The notes: a model not told the origin generated them from the sequence alone. A DNA stretch of 64,000 bases from Streptomyces sp. DvalAA-43 (GCF_900091725.1 NZ_FMBW01000087.1:310001-374000), one strand, 5' to 3'; shown: positions 48,790 through 57,865, counted from the first letter of the stretch. A program made the numbers and translations.

Positions 48790-50106
48790 TCAGCCGGGCT
48801 GCTCGGCGCCGGAGGTGACGAGCAACGCCGCGATCGGGAGTTCCAGGCGGACCTCGGTGCCCTTGGTCGCCTTCCCCCTTCCGATACGGATACGGGCGCC
48901 GATGGACGCGGCGCGCTCGACCATGCCGACCAGGCCGAAGTGCCCGGCGCGCCGGAGGTCGTCGAGCGTCGTGCCCGGGGGCAGGCCGCGCCCGTCGTCG
49001 TACACGCTGACGCGCAGGACGTCGCCCTTCACGCCTGCGAGTACGACGAGGTAGGTGGGTTGTGCGTGACGGTGGGCGTTCTCCATCGCTTCGGAGGCGA
49101 TGGTGAGCAGCTGGCGGGCGACGGCCTGGGGGACCTGCGGGATCGGCGCGTCGTCCAGGAGCCGGAAGGTGGCGGTGAGTCCGTGACGACGTGAGAAGTC
49201 CTCGGCTCGGGCCCGGAGCTCACGTGCGACGTCCACGCCGCCGTCGAGTCCGGACTCGCGGCGCAGGTCGGAGAGGAGTTCACGGGACTCGGCGGCGGCC
49301 CGGCGGGCGGCGCGTGCGACCAGTTCGGCCTGGTGCCTGACGGTGAGCGGGTCCATCCGGTCGGAGGACACCGCCAGGCCGTCGGCCGCCAGGGCCAGGC
49401 CGTGCAGGGTCTTGGCCACCGAGTCGTGCATTTCCCGGGCGAGCCGGGTGCGCTCGCCCTCCACGGCCTCGCTGACGGCGAGCCGGGCCCGGGTCTCGGT
49501 GAGGGCCTGGCTCGCCGTCCCGAAGCGCAGGAGCAGATTGCGCAGGGTGACGCCGACGGCTCCGGCGATGAAGCAGAAGCCGGGAAGGAGGACGGCCGTG
49601 GCATCGGCGGGTTGGAGCTTCGGGTTGGTGTTGTACACGCCGAGGACGATGACCACCTGAAGCGCGGCGAAGACCGCCGCGCCGCGCCAGCCGTAGACGA
49701 GTCCGGCCAGCAGCGGGGTGCACACCGTGACGTACGCGAGGGTGGACTCAGGGCTGGCGGTGACCAGCAGCAGAGCACCGAAGAAGGCGTCTATGCCCAG
49801 CAGCCAGGGGTAGCGCAGCAGGACCGGGCCGAAGCGCTCCCAGTCGCGGAACAGGACGTACGAGCCCATGAACGTGACGAGGATGGCCGAGCCGATCAGC
49901 CAGGAGGCCAGTCCCGACGCGGTGTGGCCGATCGCGAACGGGGTGGCGATGGCGATCATGGCGAGCCGGAAGCCGAAGACCTGCCGGCACATCGCCTGGA
50001 GCGCGTTGAGCTGGATCGCGAACGCCGGGCGTGAGCCGGGATCGGCGATCGCCTGACGCACTTCGGCGTTCAGTCCGTTCTGGCCGTTGCCGAGCTGGAA
50101 CGACAT
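48790..50106 (-). CDS. Membrane sensor histidine kinase (HisKA_3 type)
   Basis: 438 aa. Five to six membrane segments (about 40-195) precede the dimerisation box REMHDSVAKTLHGLALA (phospho-His). The HATPase domain has N-box NAHRHAQ, G1 YDDGRGLPPG and G2 GHFGLVGMVERA. It is the NarL-type partner of the adjacent response regulator. It sits between tadC and the regulator, all on one strand, so pilus assembly and its sensor are transcribed together. The signal is unknown. Confidence 0.92.
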   Translation of the reverse strand: MSFQLGNGQNGLNAEVRQAIADPGSRPAFAIQLNALQAMCRQVFGFRLAMIAIATPFAIGHTASGLASWLIGSAILVTFMGSYVLFRDWERFGPVLLRYPWLLGIDAFFGALLLVTASPESTLAYVTVCTPLLAGLVYGWRGAAVFAALQVVIVLGVYNTNPKLQPADATAVLLPGFCFIAGAVGVTLRNLLLRFGTASQALTETRARLAVSEAVEGERTRLAREMHDSVAKTLHGLALAADGLAVSSDRMDPLTVRHQAELVARAARRAAAESRELLSDLRRESGLDGGVDVARELRARAEDFSRRHGLTATFRLLDDAPIPQVPQAVARQLLTIASEAMENAHRHAQPTYLVVLAGVKGDVLRVSVYDDGRGLPPGTTLDDLRRAGHFGLVGMVERAASIGARIRIGRGKATKGTEVRLELPIAALLVTSGAEQPG

Positions 50107-50157
50107 GAGCCTGCCACCTCCCTCCGACCGTCCTGCCCACCGTCCGCGCCGTCCACG

Positions 50158-51060
50158 TCATCCGCCCGTGAGGAAGCTGAAGTCGATGTTGGCGCCGTAG
50201 ACGAAGCCGACGGTCAGCAGCACCAGCGTTCCGGGCAGCAGGAACGTGGTGACCGCGAAGGTGGCCTTGGGAACGGCCCTGGCTGCCTTCCGGCGGGCGT
50301 TCTGGGCATCCGTGCGCCGCATGTCGTTGGCGATCTGGATCAGCGTCTCGACGATCGGCGCACCGAGCTCCTCGCCCTGCTGGAGCGTGGTCACGAACAT
50401 CGCGACCTGCTCCGAGTCGTTGCGCTTGCGCAGCTGCTCGAAGGCCTCCCGGCGGCTGACGCCCATGTCCATCTGACGCAGGGTGATGCGCAGCTCGTCG
50501 GCCCAGGGGCCTTCGTACTTCTCCGCGACGCGTCCCAGCGCCTGTCGGAAGCCGAGGCCCGCCGACACGACGACCGCCAGGACGTCGAGGAAGTCCGGGA
50601 GAGTCCGGTCGATGTGGTCACGCCGCATGCGCACCGCCGACCAGAGCCCGACCTCGACCCAGAACAGGCCGAAGGCGACCAGGACCAGGGCGAGGATGAC
50701 CTGGCCGCGCAGGAGCATGGTGAAGGCACCGAGCGCGCCGAGGCCGCCGTAGACGGCCCGGCGTGCCGCATAGCGGTCGATGGTCAGACCGGCTGGGTTT
50801 CCCGCCATGTCGATCTGGCGGCGCTTCTTGTTGACGGCCTTGGGGCCCATCATCCGCAGGATCGCGGGTGCCCAGCGCATGCCGAGACGGTCGATGCCGG
50901 AACCGACCGCGGTGGTGCGGGTCGAGCCGACCTCCAGCGCGATCGCGAGGTCACCGGGGAGCTTCGCGTCACGCCGGTACATGCGGATTCCGGCGATGAT
51001 CCCGTACACCGCGAGCCCCATGACGCCTGCGAGCAGCAGGCCCATGTTCGCCCCGCCCAT
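50158..51060 (-). CDS. tadC: TadC, inner-membrane platform protein (GspF family)
   Basis: 300 aa. It has a GspF/T2SSF domain: LPDFLDVLAVVVSAGLGFRQALGRVAEKY, LRQMDMGVSRREAFEQLRKRND and FVTTLQQGEELGAPIVETLIQIANDMR. Membrane segments lie at both ends. With TadB it forms the cytoplasmic-membrane platform turned by the TadA ATPase. Its ATG shares one base with the tadB stop. Confidence 0.93.
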   Translation of the reverse strand: MGGANMGLLLAGVMGLAVYGIIAGIRMYRRDAKLPGDLAIALEVGSTRTTAVGSGIDRLGMRWAPAILRMMGPKAVNKKRRQIDMAGNPAGLTIDRYAARRAVYGGLGALGAFTMLLRGQVILALVLVAFGLFWVEVGLWSAVRMRRDHIDRTLPDFLDVLAVVVSAGLGFRQALGRVAEKYEGPWADELRITLRQMDMGVSRREAFEQLRKRNDSEQVAMFVTTLQQGEELGAPIVETLIQIANDMRRTDAQNARRKAARAVPKATFAVTTFLLPGTLVLLTVGFVYGANIDFSFLTGG

Positions 51061-51998
51061 CAGACGTCGATCCGGGACATGCGGCGGATCACGATGAATC
51101 CGATCGCGTACAGGGCGATGGAGACGACCACCGCGACCTGGCCGATGAAGGCGCCGGTCATGCGGTCGAGCGCTCCTGGCATGACCGTATTCATCAGGAG
51201 CATGGCACCCAGACCGAACATGGGGACGGCGTAAGCCGTGACCGTGACCTGGGAGAGCTGGGTCTTGACCTCTCGCCGGGTCTCCTTGCGCTCCTCCAGC
51301 GTCTCGGTGAGGTTGCGCAGCGAGCTGACGACCGTACCACCGGCCCGGTTGGACAGGACCAGGGTGGTCACGAGGACGACGAGTTCACGGGAGGGCAGCC
51401 GGTCGGTCAACTCACTCAGTGCGTCGTCCAGCGGCTCACCGACGGCGAGACGCCGGGACACCCGGGCCAGTTCCTCACCGGCCGGGTCCTCCATCTCGTC
51501 CGCCGCCATGCCGATGGACGTCCGCAGTGCCAGGCCGGCCTGGGTGGCGTTGGCGAGGATGCGGGCGAGTTCGGGGAGCTGGTTGATGAAGCGCTCGGTG
51601 CGCTTGGTGCGCTGCCAGTTCAGGAAGGCGTTGGTGCCCCAGAGGCCGATGAGGGCGGCCACCGGACCGAAGAAGCTGGCCAGGATCGACGAGGCGATCA
51701 TCCACAGTGCGGCCATGGCGGCGAGTGCGTAGACGACGAACTCGCCCGGAGTGATGTCGAGGCCGGTGGCGGCCAGCTTCAGCTCGATCTTCCGGCCCAG
51801 GCCGGTCTTGCGCAGCCAGGAGTCGAAGCCCCGGAAGCGGCGGTGCCGGCCGGTCTCCGGGATGTGACCGGTGTGCGAGAGCCGGTCCACCAGGGCGTCG
51901 CGGTCGGCCTTGCCACCGCTGTACGCGTGTAGACCCACGACGCCGGTGACCCCGGCGAGCAGAGTGACGCCGATGGTGAGAAGAGGGAGATTCGTCAT
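51060..51998 (-). CDS. tadB: TadB, inner-membrane platform protein (GspF family)
   Basis: 312 aa. An N-terminal membrane anchor and a cytosolic loop precede the T2SSF domain: NQLPELARILANATQAGLALRTSIGMAADEM, RRLAVGEPLDDALSELTDRLPSRELVVLVTTLVLSNRAGGTVVSSLRNL. Three further membrane segments are present. It pairs with TadC immediately downstream. Confidence 0.93.
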   Translation of the reverse strand: MTNLPLLTIGVTLLAGVTGVVGLHAYSGGKADRDALVDRLSHTGHIPETGRHRRFRGFDSWLRKTGLGRKIELKLAATGLDITPGEFVVYALAAMAALWMIASSILASFFGPVAALIGLWGTNAFLNWQRTKRTERFINQLPELARILANATQAGLALRTSIGMAADEMEDPAGEELARVSRRLAVGEPLDDALSELTDRLPSRELVVLVTTLVLSNRAGGTVVSSLRNLTETLEERKETRREVKTQLSQVTVTAYAVPMFGLGAMLLMNTVMPGALDRMTGAFIGQVAVVVSIALYAIGFIVIRRMSRIDV

Positions 51999-52008
51999 GG
52001 CACGTTAC

Positions 52009-53346
52009 CTAGTTGGCCTCTCGGGTGGCGAGCTGTTCGGCGGATTCGGCGACCCCGAAGGCCTGCGGGACGGGCTGGCTGGCCATGTAGAGGCGCTCGG
52101 CGATCTTGCGCGGGATCGGGAGGTAGTTGAACTCGCCGTTGATCCGCCCCTCGGCGTCCATCGGCTGGGCGTCGAACCTGGCGACGGTCACGATGCGGTA
52201 GGGGTCGCGCCCGTGCGAGTCGAGGACGGCGATCTCGGTGATCTTTCGGGAACCGTCGGCGTGCCGGGTGAGCTGGACGATCACATCGACGGCGCTGTTG
52301 ATCTGGTCGTGCAGCGCCTCGAACGGGATCTTGATCTCGGACATCGAGGCCAGGGTCTGCAGACGCATGAGCGCGTCCTCGGCGTTGTTGGCGTGGACGG
52401 TGGCGAGCGAGCCGTCGTGACCGGTCGACATCGCCTGGAGCATGTCAAGCGATTCGCCGCCACGGACCTCACCGACGACGATGCGGTCGGGGCGCATACG
52501 CAGGGAGTTGCGGACCAGGTCGCGGATGGTGATCTGGCCCTTGCCCTCCACGTTCGCCGGGCGGGACTCCAGCCGGATGACGTGGCTCTGCTGGAGCTGG
52601 AGCTCGGCGGAGTCCTCGATGGTGACGATGCGCTCACTGTCGGGGATCAGGCCGGAGAGCGCGTTGAGGAGTGTCGTCTTCCCGGTGCCGGTGGCTCCGG
52701 ACACGATGATGTTGAGCTTGGCCTGGACGAGGCCCGCCAGCAGGATCAGCATCTGCTCGTCGAGCGAGCCGACGTTGATCATTTCCTGGAGGGTGAAGGC
52801 CCTCGGGAACCGTCGGATGGTGAGCGTGGCGCCGGTCAGCGACAGCGGCGGGATGATGACGTTGACACGCTCACCACTGGGTAGACGCGCGTCGACCATG
52901 GGGTTCTGCTCGTCCACACGACGGTTGACCGTCGACACGATGCGCTCGATGGTCTGCATCAGCTGTTCGTGCGAGCTGAAGCGCATCGGCAGTTTCTCGA
53001 CCTTGCCGCTGCGCTCGACGAAGATCTGGTCCGGTCCGTTCACCATGATCTCGGTGATCGACGCGTCTTCGAGGAGCGGTTCCAGGATGCCGAGGCCGAG
53101 GGCTTCGTCCACGACCCGGCGGATCAGCTGGGTGCGTTCGACCGTCGAGAGGACCGGGCCCTCACGGCTGATGATGTGGCTGAGTACGCGCTCCAGCCGA
53201 GCCCGCCGGTCTGCGGCGGCGAGCGAGGACATCTCCGCGAGGTCGATCTCTTCGAGCAGCTTGGCGCGGTAGGTGGCCACCATGTGGCTGTCCTCCCGCG
53301 CCCCGCCGTTCTTCTCGGGGGCGCTCATGCGTGCCCGCAGACTCAT
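52009..53346 (-). CDS. tadA: CpaF/TadA secretion ATPase
   Basis: 445 aa. A three-helix N-terminal region (about 25-95) is followed by the GspE-type ATPase: Walker A GATGTGKTT (217-225), Asp box TIEDSAELQL (242-251) and LRMRPDRIVVGEVRGGESLDML. The His box is GHDGSLATVHANN. It powers Flp pilus extension. The ATG at 53346 has GAGGAG seven bases upstream; the long upstream extension of the frame covers a TadE gene and is rejected. Start of tadB is 11 bases downstream. Confidence 0.95.
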   Translation of the reverse strand: MSLRARMSAPEKNGGAREDSHMVATYRAKLLEEIDLAEMSSLAAADRRARLERVLSHIISREGPVLSTVERTQLIRRVVDEALGLGILEPLLEDASITEIMVNGPDQIFVERSGKVEKLPMRFSSHEQLMQTIERIVSTVNRRVDEQNPMVDARLPSGERVNVIIPPLSLTGATLTIRRFPRAFTLQEMINVGSLDEQMLILLAGLVQAKLNIIVSGATGTGKTTLLNALSGLIPDSERIVTIEDSAELQLQQSHVIRLESRPANVEGKGQITIRDLVRNSLRMRPDRIVVGEVRGGESLDMLQAMSTGHDGSLATVHANNAEDALMRLQTLASMSEIKIPFEALHDQINSAVDVIVQLTRHADGSRKITEIAVLDSHGRDPYRIVTVARFDAQPMDAEGRINGEFNYLPIPRKIAERLYMASQPVPQAFGVAESAEQLATREAN

Positions 53347-53414
53347 TGCGTAACTCCTCGTTCCGACTTGCTTGTTGAGCCGCTGAGAGGCCGTGGTGCG
53401 GCGTGCCGCGTACG

Positions 53415-53804
53415 TCAGGTGCGGGGCATCGTGGAGCTGCGTTCGGCGGTGCCCCAGATGTGGATGCCCGGAAGGATGTCGGGCACCTCGACGCGAGCGG
53501 TGCAGGTGACCTCGTCGAAGCCGGAACCGCTCGGGCGGAAGCGGACCCTGTCGGCGGTCCAGCCGCTCATCGCGTCCTTGCCCGCCTGCTCGTCGCAGTC
53601 GCCGTAGGCCGACATGCTGCCCGAGCGCGCCGCCGCACGGGCCCCCGTTCCCGCCTGGTTGGCGGCGTACGCGGCGAGCCCCGCCTGGATCGCGAGGAGG
53701 CCGCACAGGAGCAGCAGAGGAATGAAGCCCAGATACTCGATGGCGACCTGACCACGGTCACGGCGGGTGCCGGTGGCGCGGAGGTCGGATGTGGTCTCGC
53801 TCAT
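53415..53804 (-). CDS. TadE-like pseudopilin (second of two)
   Basis: 129 aa. Basic leader then DRG (Gly18) QVAIEYLGFIPLLLLCGLLAIQAGL, with Glu23 at +5: a prepilin-peptidase site with one membrane helix. The exported part has a Cys pair (GDCDEQ and VTCTARVEVPDI) and ends PGIHIWGTAERSSTMPRT. It overlaps the first TadE gene by ATGA. It is a minor pilin needed for Flp assembly in related systems. Confidence 0.88.
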   Translation of the reverse strand: MSETTSDLRATGTRRDRGQVAIEYLGFIPLLLLCGLLAIQAGLAAYAANQAGTGARAAARSGSMSAYGDCDEQAGKDAMSGWTADRVRFRPSGSGFDEVTCTARVEVPDILPGIHIWGTAERSSTMPRT

Positions 53805-54271
53805 CGGTCAGCCTCCACCGGGTATGCGGCGTTGCCCGTGACTCGGAACGGCCAGTTGAGGACGCCGGGCACCAGCACGGGTACCTGGAGTTTGACCTCG
53901 GCCTTGTACACGTCGTGCGTGGTGCGGCACCTGGGCCTCTCCTTCATGGAGTCCCGCCAGGCCTTCGGCAGATGTTCCTCCGCCGCGTCCCGGCAGGCCT
54001 GCCCGCGCATGCTCTGCGCGATGGCCCCCTGGTGCGCCGCCTCGTCCGCCGAGTTCCCCGCGAGGGAGAACGTGTAGCCGATCAGCGCACACTGCCAGAG
54101 CGCGATGAACAGCAGGATGATCAGCGGAGTGACGCCCAGGAACTCGATCGCGGTCTGGCCGCGGTCCCGCCCCCGGCCGAGGAGGCGGACGCGCATTCCG
54201 CCCCCCGCCGGGGCGGCGTCACCGTAACGCCTTCCCCGTATCTCCGTGTCTTTCGTCTCGGTAGGTGCCAT
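53801..54271 (-). CDS. TadE-like pseudopilin (first of two)
   Basis: 156 aa. A long basic leader to GRDRG (Gly38) precedes QTAIEFLGVTPLIILLFIALWQCALIGYTF (Glu43 at +5). An Ala-rich helix (GNSADEAAHQGAIAQSMRGQACRDAAEEHL) and a beta-rich end (AEVKLQVPVLVPGVLNWPFRVTG) follow, the TadE layout. Its stop overlaps the second TadE start. Confidence 0.88.
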   Translation of the reverse strand: MAPTETKDTEIRGRRYGDAAPAGGGMRVRLLGRGRDRGQTAIEFLGVTPLIILLFIALWQCALIGYTFSLAGNSADEAAHQGAIAQSMRGQACRDAAEEHLPKAWRDSMKERPRCRTTHDVYKAEVKLQVPVLVPGVLNWPFRVTGNAAYPVEADR

Positions 54272-54286
54272 GGGTCAACGTGCCTC

Positions 54287-55582
54287 CTAGGTCGTCGGCA
54301 GGTTCCGGGTGCCGTCGCGGTCGCGGCGGCGCCCGATCGAGCCTCGGTCGTTCTTGAACTTCGCGCCGGTCTTCACACCGCTCTTCGCGCCGTTCTTTTC
54401 CGCCTTCTCAGGAACCTTGACGATGCCGAGCTCGCCCGCAAGGGCCCAGAGGGCCTGTTTGACCGTGCTCTTGGAGTCGAGTTCGTGCAGCCGGCCCGCG
54501 TCGACGACGGCCTGGAGTTCCTTGAAGTTCGCGGGAATCGCCGTGTTGGCCGTAGTGGTGCCGGTGATCTTCTCGATCAGCTGCGGCTGGATCTCGGTGT
54601 TGCGGATGAAGCGGTTGACGACGGTGACCGTCTCCTCCGCCTTGCGGATCTGGAGCCGGTCCCACATCCGTACGACGCGCTTGGCGCCGCGCACCGCGAT
54701 CACATCGGGCGTGGTGACCAGGAGCGCCGTGTCGGCCATCTCGATGGCGGCCGCACTGGCGCCCTGGAGCTGGCTGCCGCAGTCGACGATCAGTACCTCG
54801 TAGCGCGAGCGCATGGCGCTGACGATCTGCCGGGCCGAACGGTCGCTGACCTCCTCGGCGCTCTCGCCCTCGCTGGGGGCCAGGAGCAGTGCCAGACCGG
54901 TGCCGTGGCTGAACACCGCGTCGGACAGGACGCGCGGCGATATGTCGGCGATCGTCGACAGGTCGACGATGGAACGCCGGAACTGCACATCGAGGTACGA
55001 GCCGATGTCACCGGCCTGGAGGTCCATGTCGACCAGGGCCACCGTGCGTCCGGACGCCTGGGCCGCCAGGGCTATCTGCACGGCGGTGAGGGTGGTGCCG
55101 ACACCGCCCTTGGCGCCGCTGACCGTGATGACCGTACCGCCGGGGCCGGTGAACACATCGTTGCCGGTGGTCAGATGGCGGCGGACTCCGACGGACCACT
55201 GGGCCGCGGATTGAACCCTGCTGGCCAGTTCTTCGTAGCTCAGGGGGAGGGTGATGACACCACGCGCACCCGACTCCATCGCGGACGCGAACAGACCGGG
55301 GGTGACATCGGCGGTGATCAGCACGACCCCTATGGCGGGGAAGCGCAGGGAGACCTCCCGGATCAGCTCCAGCGCCGGCACCGGTCCGATCCGCTCGTGG
55401 ACCAGCACGACCTCGGGCAGATCGTCGAGCGACTCGCCCGCGAGCCGGGCGAGGGTGTCGATGAGCTGCGTCGAGTCGGTGACCGGAGCGGCCGGCTCCG
55501 CGTCGGGGAGCTGGCTGAGCAGGGTGGTGACGGATCTGGCCGCGTCGACGTCACCGACGGCCGGGAGGATCCTCGTGGTCAT
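54287..55582 (-). CDS. tadZ: TadZ/CpaE MinD-like ATPase
   Basis: 431 aa. The N-terminal receiver-like domain (about 1-130, atypical, no conserved phospho-Asp cluster) is followed by a MinD/ParA ATPase with deviant Walker A SGAKGGVGTT (Lys158). It continues VALVDMDLQAGDIGSYLD and LIVDCGSQL. A Lys/Arg-rich C-terminal tail (from about 395) follows. In Tad systems it positions the pilus machine; related Streptomyces proteins have also been linked to septum placement. It lies between cpaB and the TadE genes. Confidence 0.92.
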   Translation of the reverse strand: MTTRILPAVGDVDAARSVTTLLSQLPDAEPAAPVTDSTQLIDTLARLAGESLDDLPEVVLVHERIGPVPALELIREVSLRFPAIGVVLITADVTPGLFASAMESGARGVITLPLSYEELASRVQSAAQWSVGVRRHLTTGNDVFTGPGGTVITVSGAKGGVGTTLTAVQIALAAQASGRTVALVDMDLQAGDIGSYLDVQFRRSIVDLSTIADISPRVLSDAVFSHGTGLALLLAPSEGESAEEVSDRSARQIVSAMRSRYEVLIVDCGSQLQGASAAAIEMADTALLVTTPDVIAVRGAKRVVRMWDRLQIRKAEETVTVVNRFIRNTEIQPQLIEKITGTTTANTAIPANFKELQAVVDAGRLHELDSKSTVKQALWALAGELGIVKVPEKAEKNGAKSGVKTGAKFKNDRGSIGRRRDRDGTRNLPTT

Positions 55583-55589
55583 TCGATCC

Positions 55590-56297
55590 TCACTTGTCCT
55601 TGTCGAGCGTGTAGGTGCGGTCGCCCGGACGGATGGTGCTGTCGCTGCCGGAGGCCAGGAGCGCGAGGCGTACGTGCTCCGCGAAGGACTCGGCGTAGGC
55701 GATGCGCTGGGTGTCGAGCGTGTTGAGCGCGAAGGTGATCGGGACGGCCTCGGTGCCCATGTTGGACTTGCCGTCGTGGTTGGGCTCCAGGGCGGTCAGC
55801 TTGCCGACGTCCAGGACCTTGGCGTTGGAGACGATGACCTTCGACTGGGACGGGTCGCCGTCGCGCTCACCGGCGAAGGTGGCGTAGATGTTGACGGTGG
55901 CGCCGGGGGTGATCTTGCCCGCGACGCCGGTCGCGGCGTCGATCATGATGGCGATCTCCTGCTCCCCGGGCTGGAGTTCGGGGCGGCGCTGCATCATGTC
56001 GGACTGGAGCAGCGAGCCCTTGCGCAGCTGGGTGACGGCGATCTTGCCGTTCACCTCGGAGAGATCGGTGACCGCGTTGTGGGAGAGCCAGCGCTTGGGC
56101 ATCGATATCTTCTCGAACTGCCCGGAGGACAGAGCGGTGTAGGGCGCGACGTCGGACCTCAGCTGGTAGGCCGAGACTTCCGGCCCGACCTTGGAGTTGA
56201 CATCGCTGATCACCGAGAGCACGCCGGCGAAGGCGCCGAAGGCGCACAGAACCGACAAAAGCAGGAGTATCACGCCACGGCGCTGACGGGAGTTCAT
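55590..56297 (-). CDS. cpaB: CpaB/RcpC-like SAF-domain protein
   Basis: 235 aa. An N-terminal anchor helix (about 8-28) and a SAF domain are visible: DVAPYTALSSGQFEKISMPKRWLSHNAV, then GKIAVTQLRKGSLLQSDMM. The C-terminal part (EQEIAIMIDAATGVAGKITPGATVNIYATF) is the usual CpaB/RcpC continuation. It sits in the periplasm-equivalent space and helps pilus passage or wall interaction. It is 8 bases from tadZ. Confidence 0.9.
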   Translation of the reverse strand: MNSRQRRGVILLLLSVLCAFGAFAGVLSVISDVNSKVGPEVSAYQLRSDVAPYTALSSGQFEKISMPKRWLSHNAVTDLSEVNGKIAVTQLRKGSLLQSDMMQRRPELQPGEQEIAIMIDAATGVAGKITPGATVNIYATFAGERDGDPSQSKVIVSNAKVLDVGKLTALEPNHDGKSNMGTEAVPITFALNTLDTQRIAYAESFAEHVRLALLASGSDSTIRPGDRTYTLDKDK

Positions 56298-56375
56298 GGG
56301 CCGGACAACCTCGTTCGATTCGGATGCGTGGGGCAGCGGACAGAAGGGCGTCTACGGAGGAAAGCGGAAGCGCTG

Positions 56376-56426
56376 GGACTGCGGTGGTGCGAGGACTGCG
56401 GTGGTACTAGGACTGCGGTGGTGCGA
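56376..56426 (+). repeat. Three 17-bp tandem repeats at the 3' end of the zinc-ribbon gene
   Basis: The unit GGACTGCGGTGGTGCGA occurs at 56376-56392 and 56410-56426, with a variant at 56393-56409 ending GGTACTA. On the minus strand the variant supplies the TAG stop of the neighbouring gene (56409-56407), so copy number and this substitution set the protein's C-terminus. Confidence 0.85.
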
Positions 56427-57384
56427 GCGCTTCTTGGCTGAGGACACCGGCGGAGTGCATTCGGTTCTCGGCCGCGGGTAGCGGGGAGGAGCAGAACCCG
56501 CAGCGATCACCGATGAGTTCCATTCCGCACCAGTGGCAGTTCTCACGACGTACGGAGGACACCAATTGGTACAGGACGGAGATGTCTGGCAGATAGGCGG
56601 CGAATTCCACCAGTTTTCCGGTTCCCCACCATGCCGGGGATTCGGACGGAAGTGCGGACTCGTGAATGGCCTGGACCTGCCACGCGGGCGCGAGGGTCTC
56701 CTTCACCCACTCCGACTGCGACTGCCCTTTGGCGGTCATCAGGTGGGTGGCGAATTCCGGGCCGGTCGGCGGGTCGGCCTTCGGGCCGACCCTGACGAGC
56801 TGCGGCTCGGGCCCCGCGACCACGGCGAACTGCGAACCGGGCACCCAGGACTTCGCATGGGTCCTGAGGTCGACCGGGACCCGGTCGAACTTGGTGACCG
56901 AGTGGAGCAGGGCGCCCGCGTGGATGTAGTGCGTCAGCAGCCGGGCGGCGGAGGCGACCACCCCGGGGCTGAAGTCACAGATCGACAACTGGCGCAGCTG
57001 CCTGACGAGTACGGCGACGCCCAGCGGCGGGAGGTCCACCTCGACCAGGGCGATGCGGTCGCTCTCCAGGACCGAGCGTACGGAGAAGAGCCGACGCTCG
57101 TGGGCGGGCGAGATGCCGGAGGGGTAGACGGCCACGACATAGCCGTGCTGTTCGAGGAGCACGTGCATGTCACCGATGGCCATCTCCAGCGCCTGGGCAT
57201 CGGGCGCCTGCAGCAGGGCGGCTGTCGGTGTCTGCTGATCGGTCGGAGGTAGTACCAAGTCAGCACTGGTCACTGCTATTGCGGTCGGCACGCTGTTCCC
57301 CGTTTCGGCTTCCGGCCGGACGCCGGTCATGACGTCGGCCGCAATCGCTCCTGCTCCGCGGTTCTGCCTCAGCACTTTATCCAC
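56407..57384 (-). CDS. Tad-locus protein with C-terminal zinc ribbon, unknown function
   Basis: 325 aa, cytosolic, first gene of the Tad run. The body is an alpha/beta domain (ALEMAIGDMHVLLEQHGYVVAVYPSG, VLVRQLRQLSICDFSPGVVASAARLLTHYIHAGA). A C-terminal ribbon CHWCGMELIGDRCGFC uses Cys283, Cys286, Cys295 and Cys298. GTG 57384 gives VDKVLRQNRG. No known family was recognised. Its constant place before cpaB here suggests a regulator or assembly factor of the pilus (inference). Confidence 0.75.
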   Translation of the reverse strand: MDKVLRQNRGAGAIAADVMTGVRPEAETGNSVPTAIAVTSADLVLPPTDQQTPTAALLQAPDAQALEMAIGDMHVLLEQHGYVVAVYPSGISPAHERRLFSVRSVLESDRIALVEVDLPPLGVAVLVRQLRQLSICDFSPGVVASAARLLTHYIHAGALLHSVTKFDRVPVDLRTHAKSWVPGSQFAVVAGPEPQLVRVGPKADPPTGPEFATHLMTAKGQSQSEWVKETLAPAWQVQAIHESALPSESPAWWGTGKLVEFAAYLPDISVLYQLVSSVRRENCHWCGMELIGDRCGFCSSPLPAAENRMHSAGVLSQEALAPPQS

Positions 57385-57461
57385 GTCCTACCTGGCAGAG
57401 AACACTTTTCGGAGGCCAGTCCGACAACATGTGCGAGGCGCCCGCGTAACGCCCGAGTGCT

Positions 57462-57484
57462 AAATCGGACCAAATCGAAAATCG
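57462..57484. promoter_or_regulatory. Triple AAATCG repeat upstream of the Tad locus
   Basis: AAATCG occurs at 57462-57467, 57472-57477 and 57479-57484, about 80-100 bases upstream of the first Tad gene on its non-template side. This is an A/T-rich island that could bind an activator such as the locus response regulator. The gap 57385-58015 is otherwise non-coding and holds this element plus the chitinase promoter. Confidence 0.35.
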
Positions 57485-57836
57485 TCAACTTCTGTACAAC
57501 TGCGGAGGGTTACGGATCCACGTCCCGGCCATCTTGCGCCGGGAATTCATCCGCGCACGTCAGCGCGGATACGGAACCTTGCGCACCGGACTCGCGCCGG
57601 ACTCCCACCGGGGGCCGGTTCGTCACTGTCCGAGCACTCCGCCCCCTCGCCCGCACGCGCCCCCGCGAGGTCAACAAAACGTCAATTCACAGGCGAGCCG
57701 ACTGGACTTGAGCCCCCGCGAGGGGCATCGCGAGGGCATCACGGAGGGCATCAGGGAGGCCGTCGGGGGACACAAGCGGAGCGCGTACGGACCCGGCCGG
57801 CACACCCGACCGCCACGGCTCTCATTGCCAGAGGTC

Positions 57837-57865
57837 TTGACAACTTGATTGGTCTGGACCAGTTT
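57837..57865 (+). promoter_or_regulatory. Chitinase promoter with DasR-type (dre) operator
   Basis: TTGACA (57837-57842) and CAGTTT (57860-57865) are spaced by 17 bases. The 16-mer ATTGGTCTGGACCAGT (57848-57863) overlaps the spacer and -10. It is a near-perfect palindrome and matches the DasR-responsive element pattern for N-acetylglucosamine control of chitin genes. Transcription would start about 145 bases before the GTG. Confidence 0.75.
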
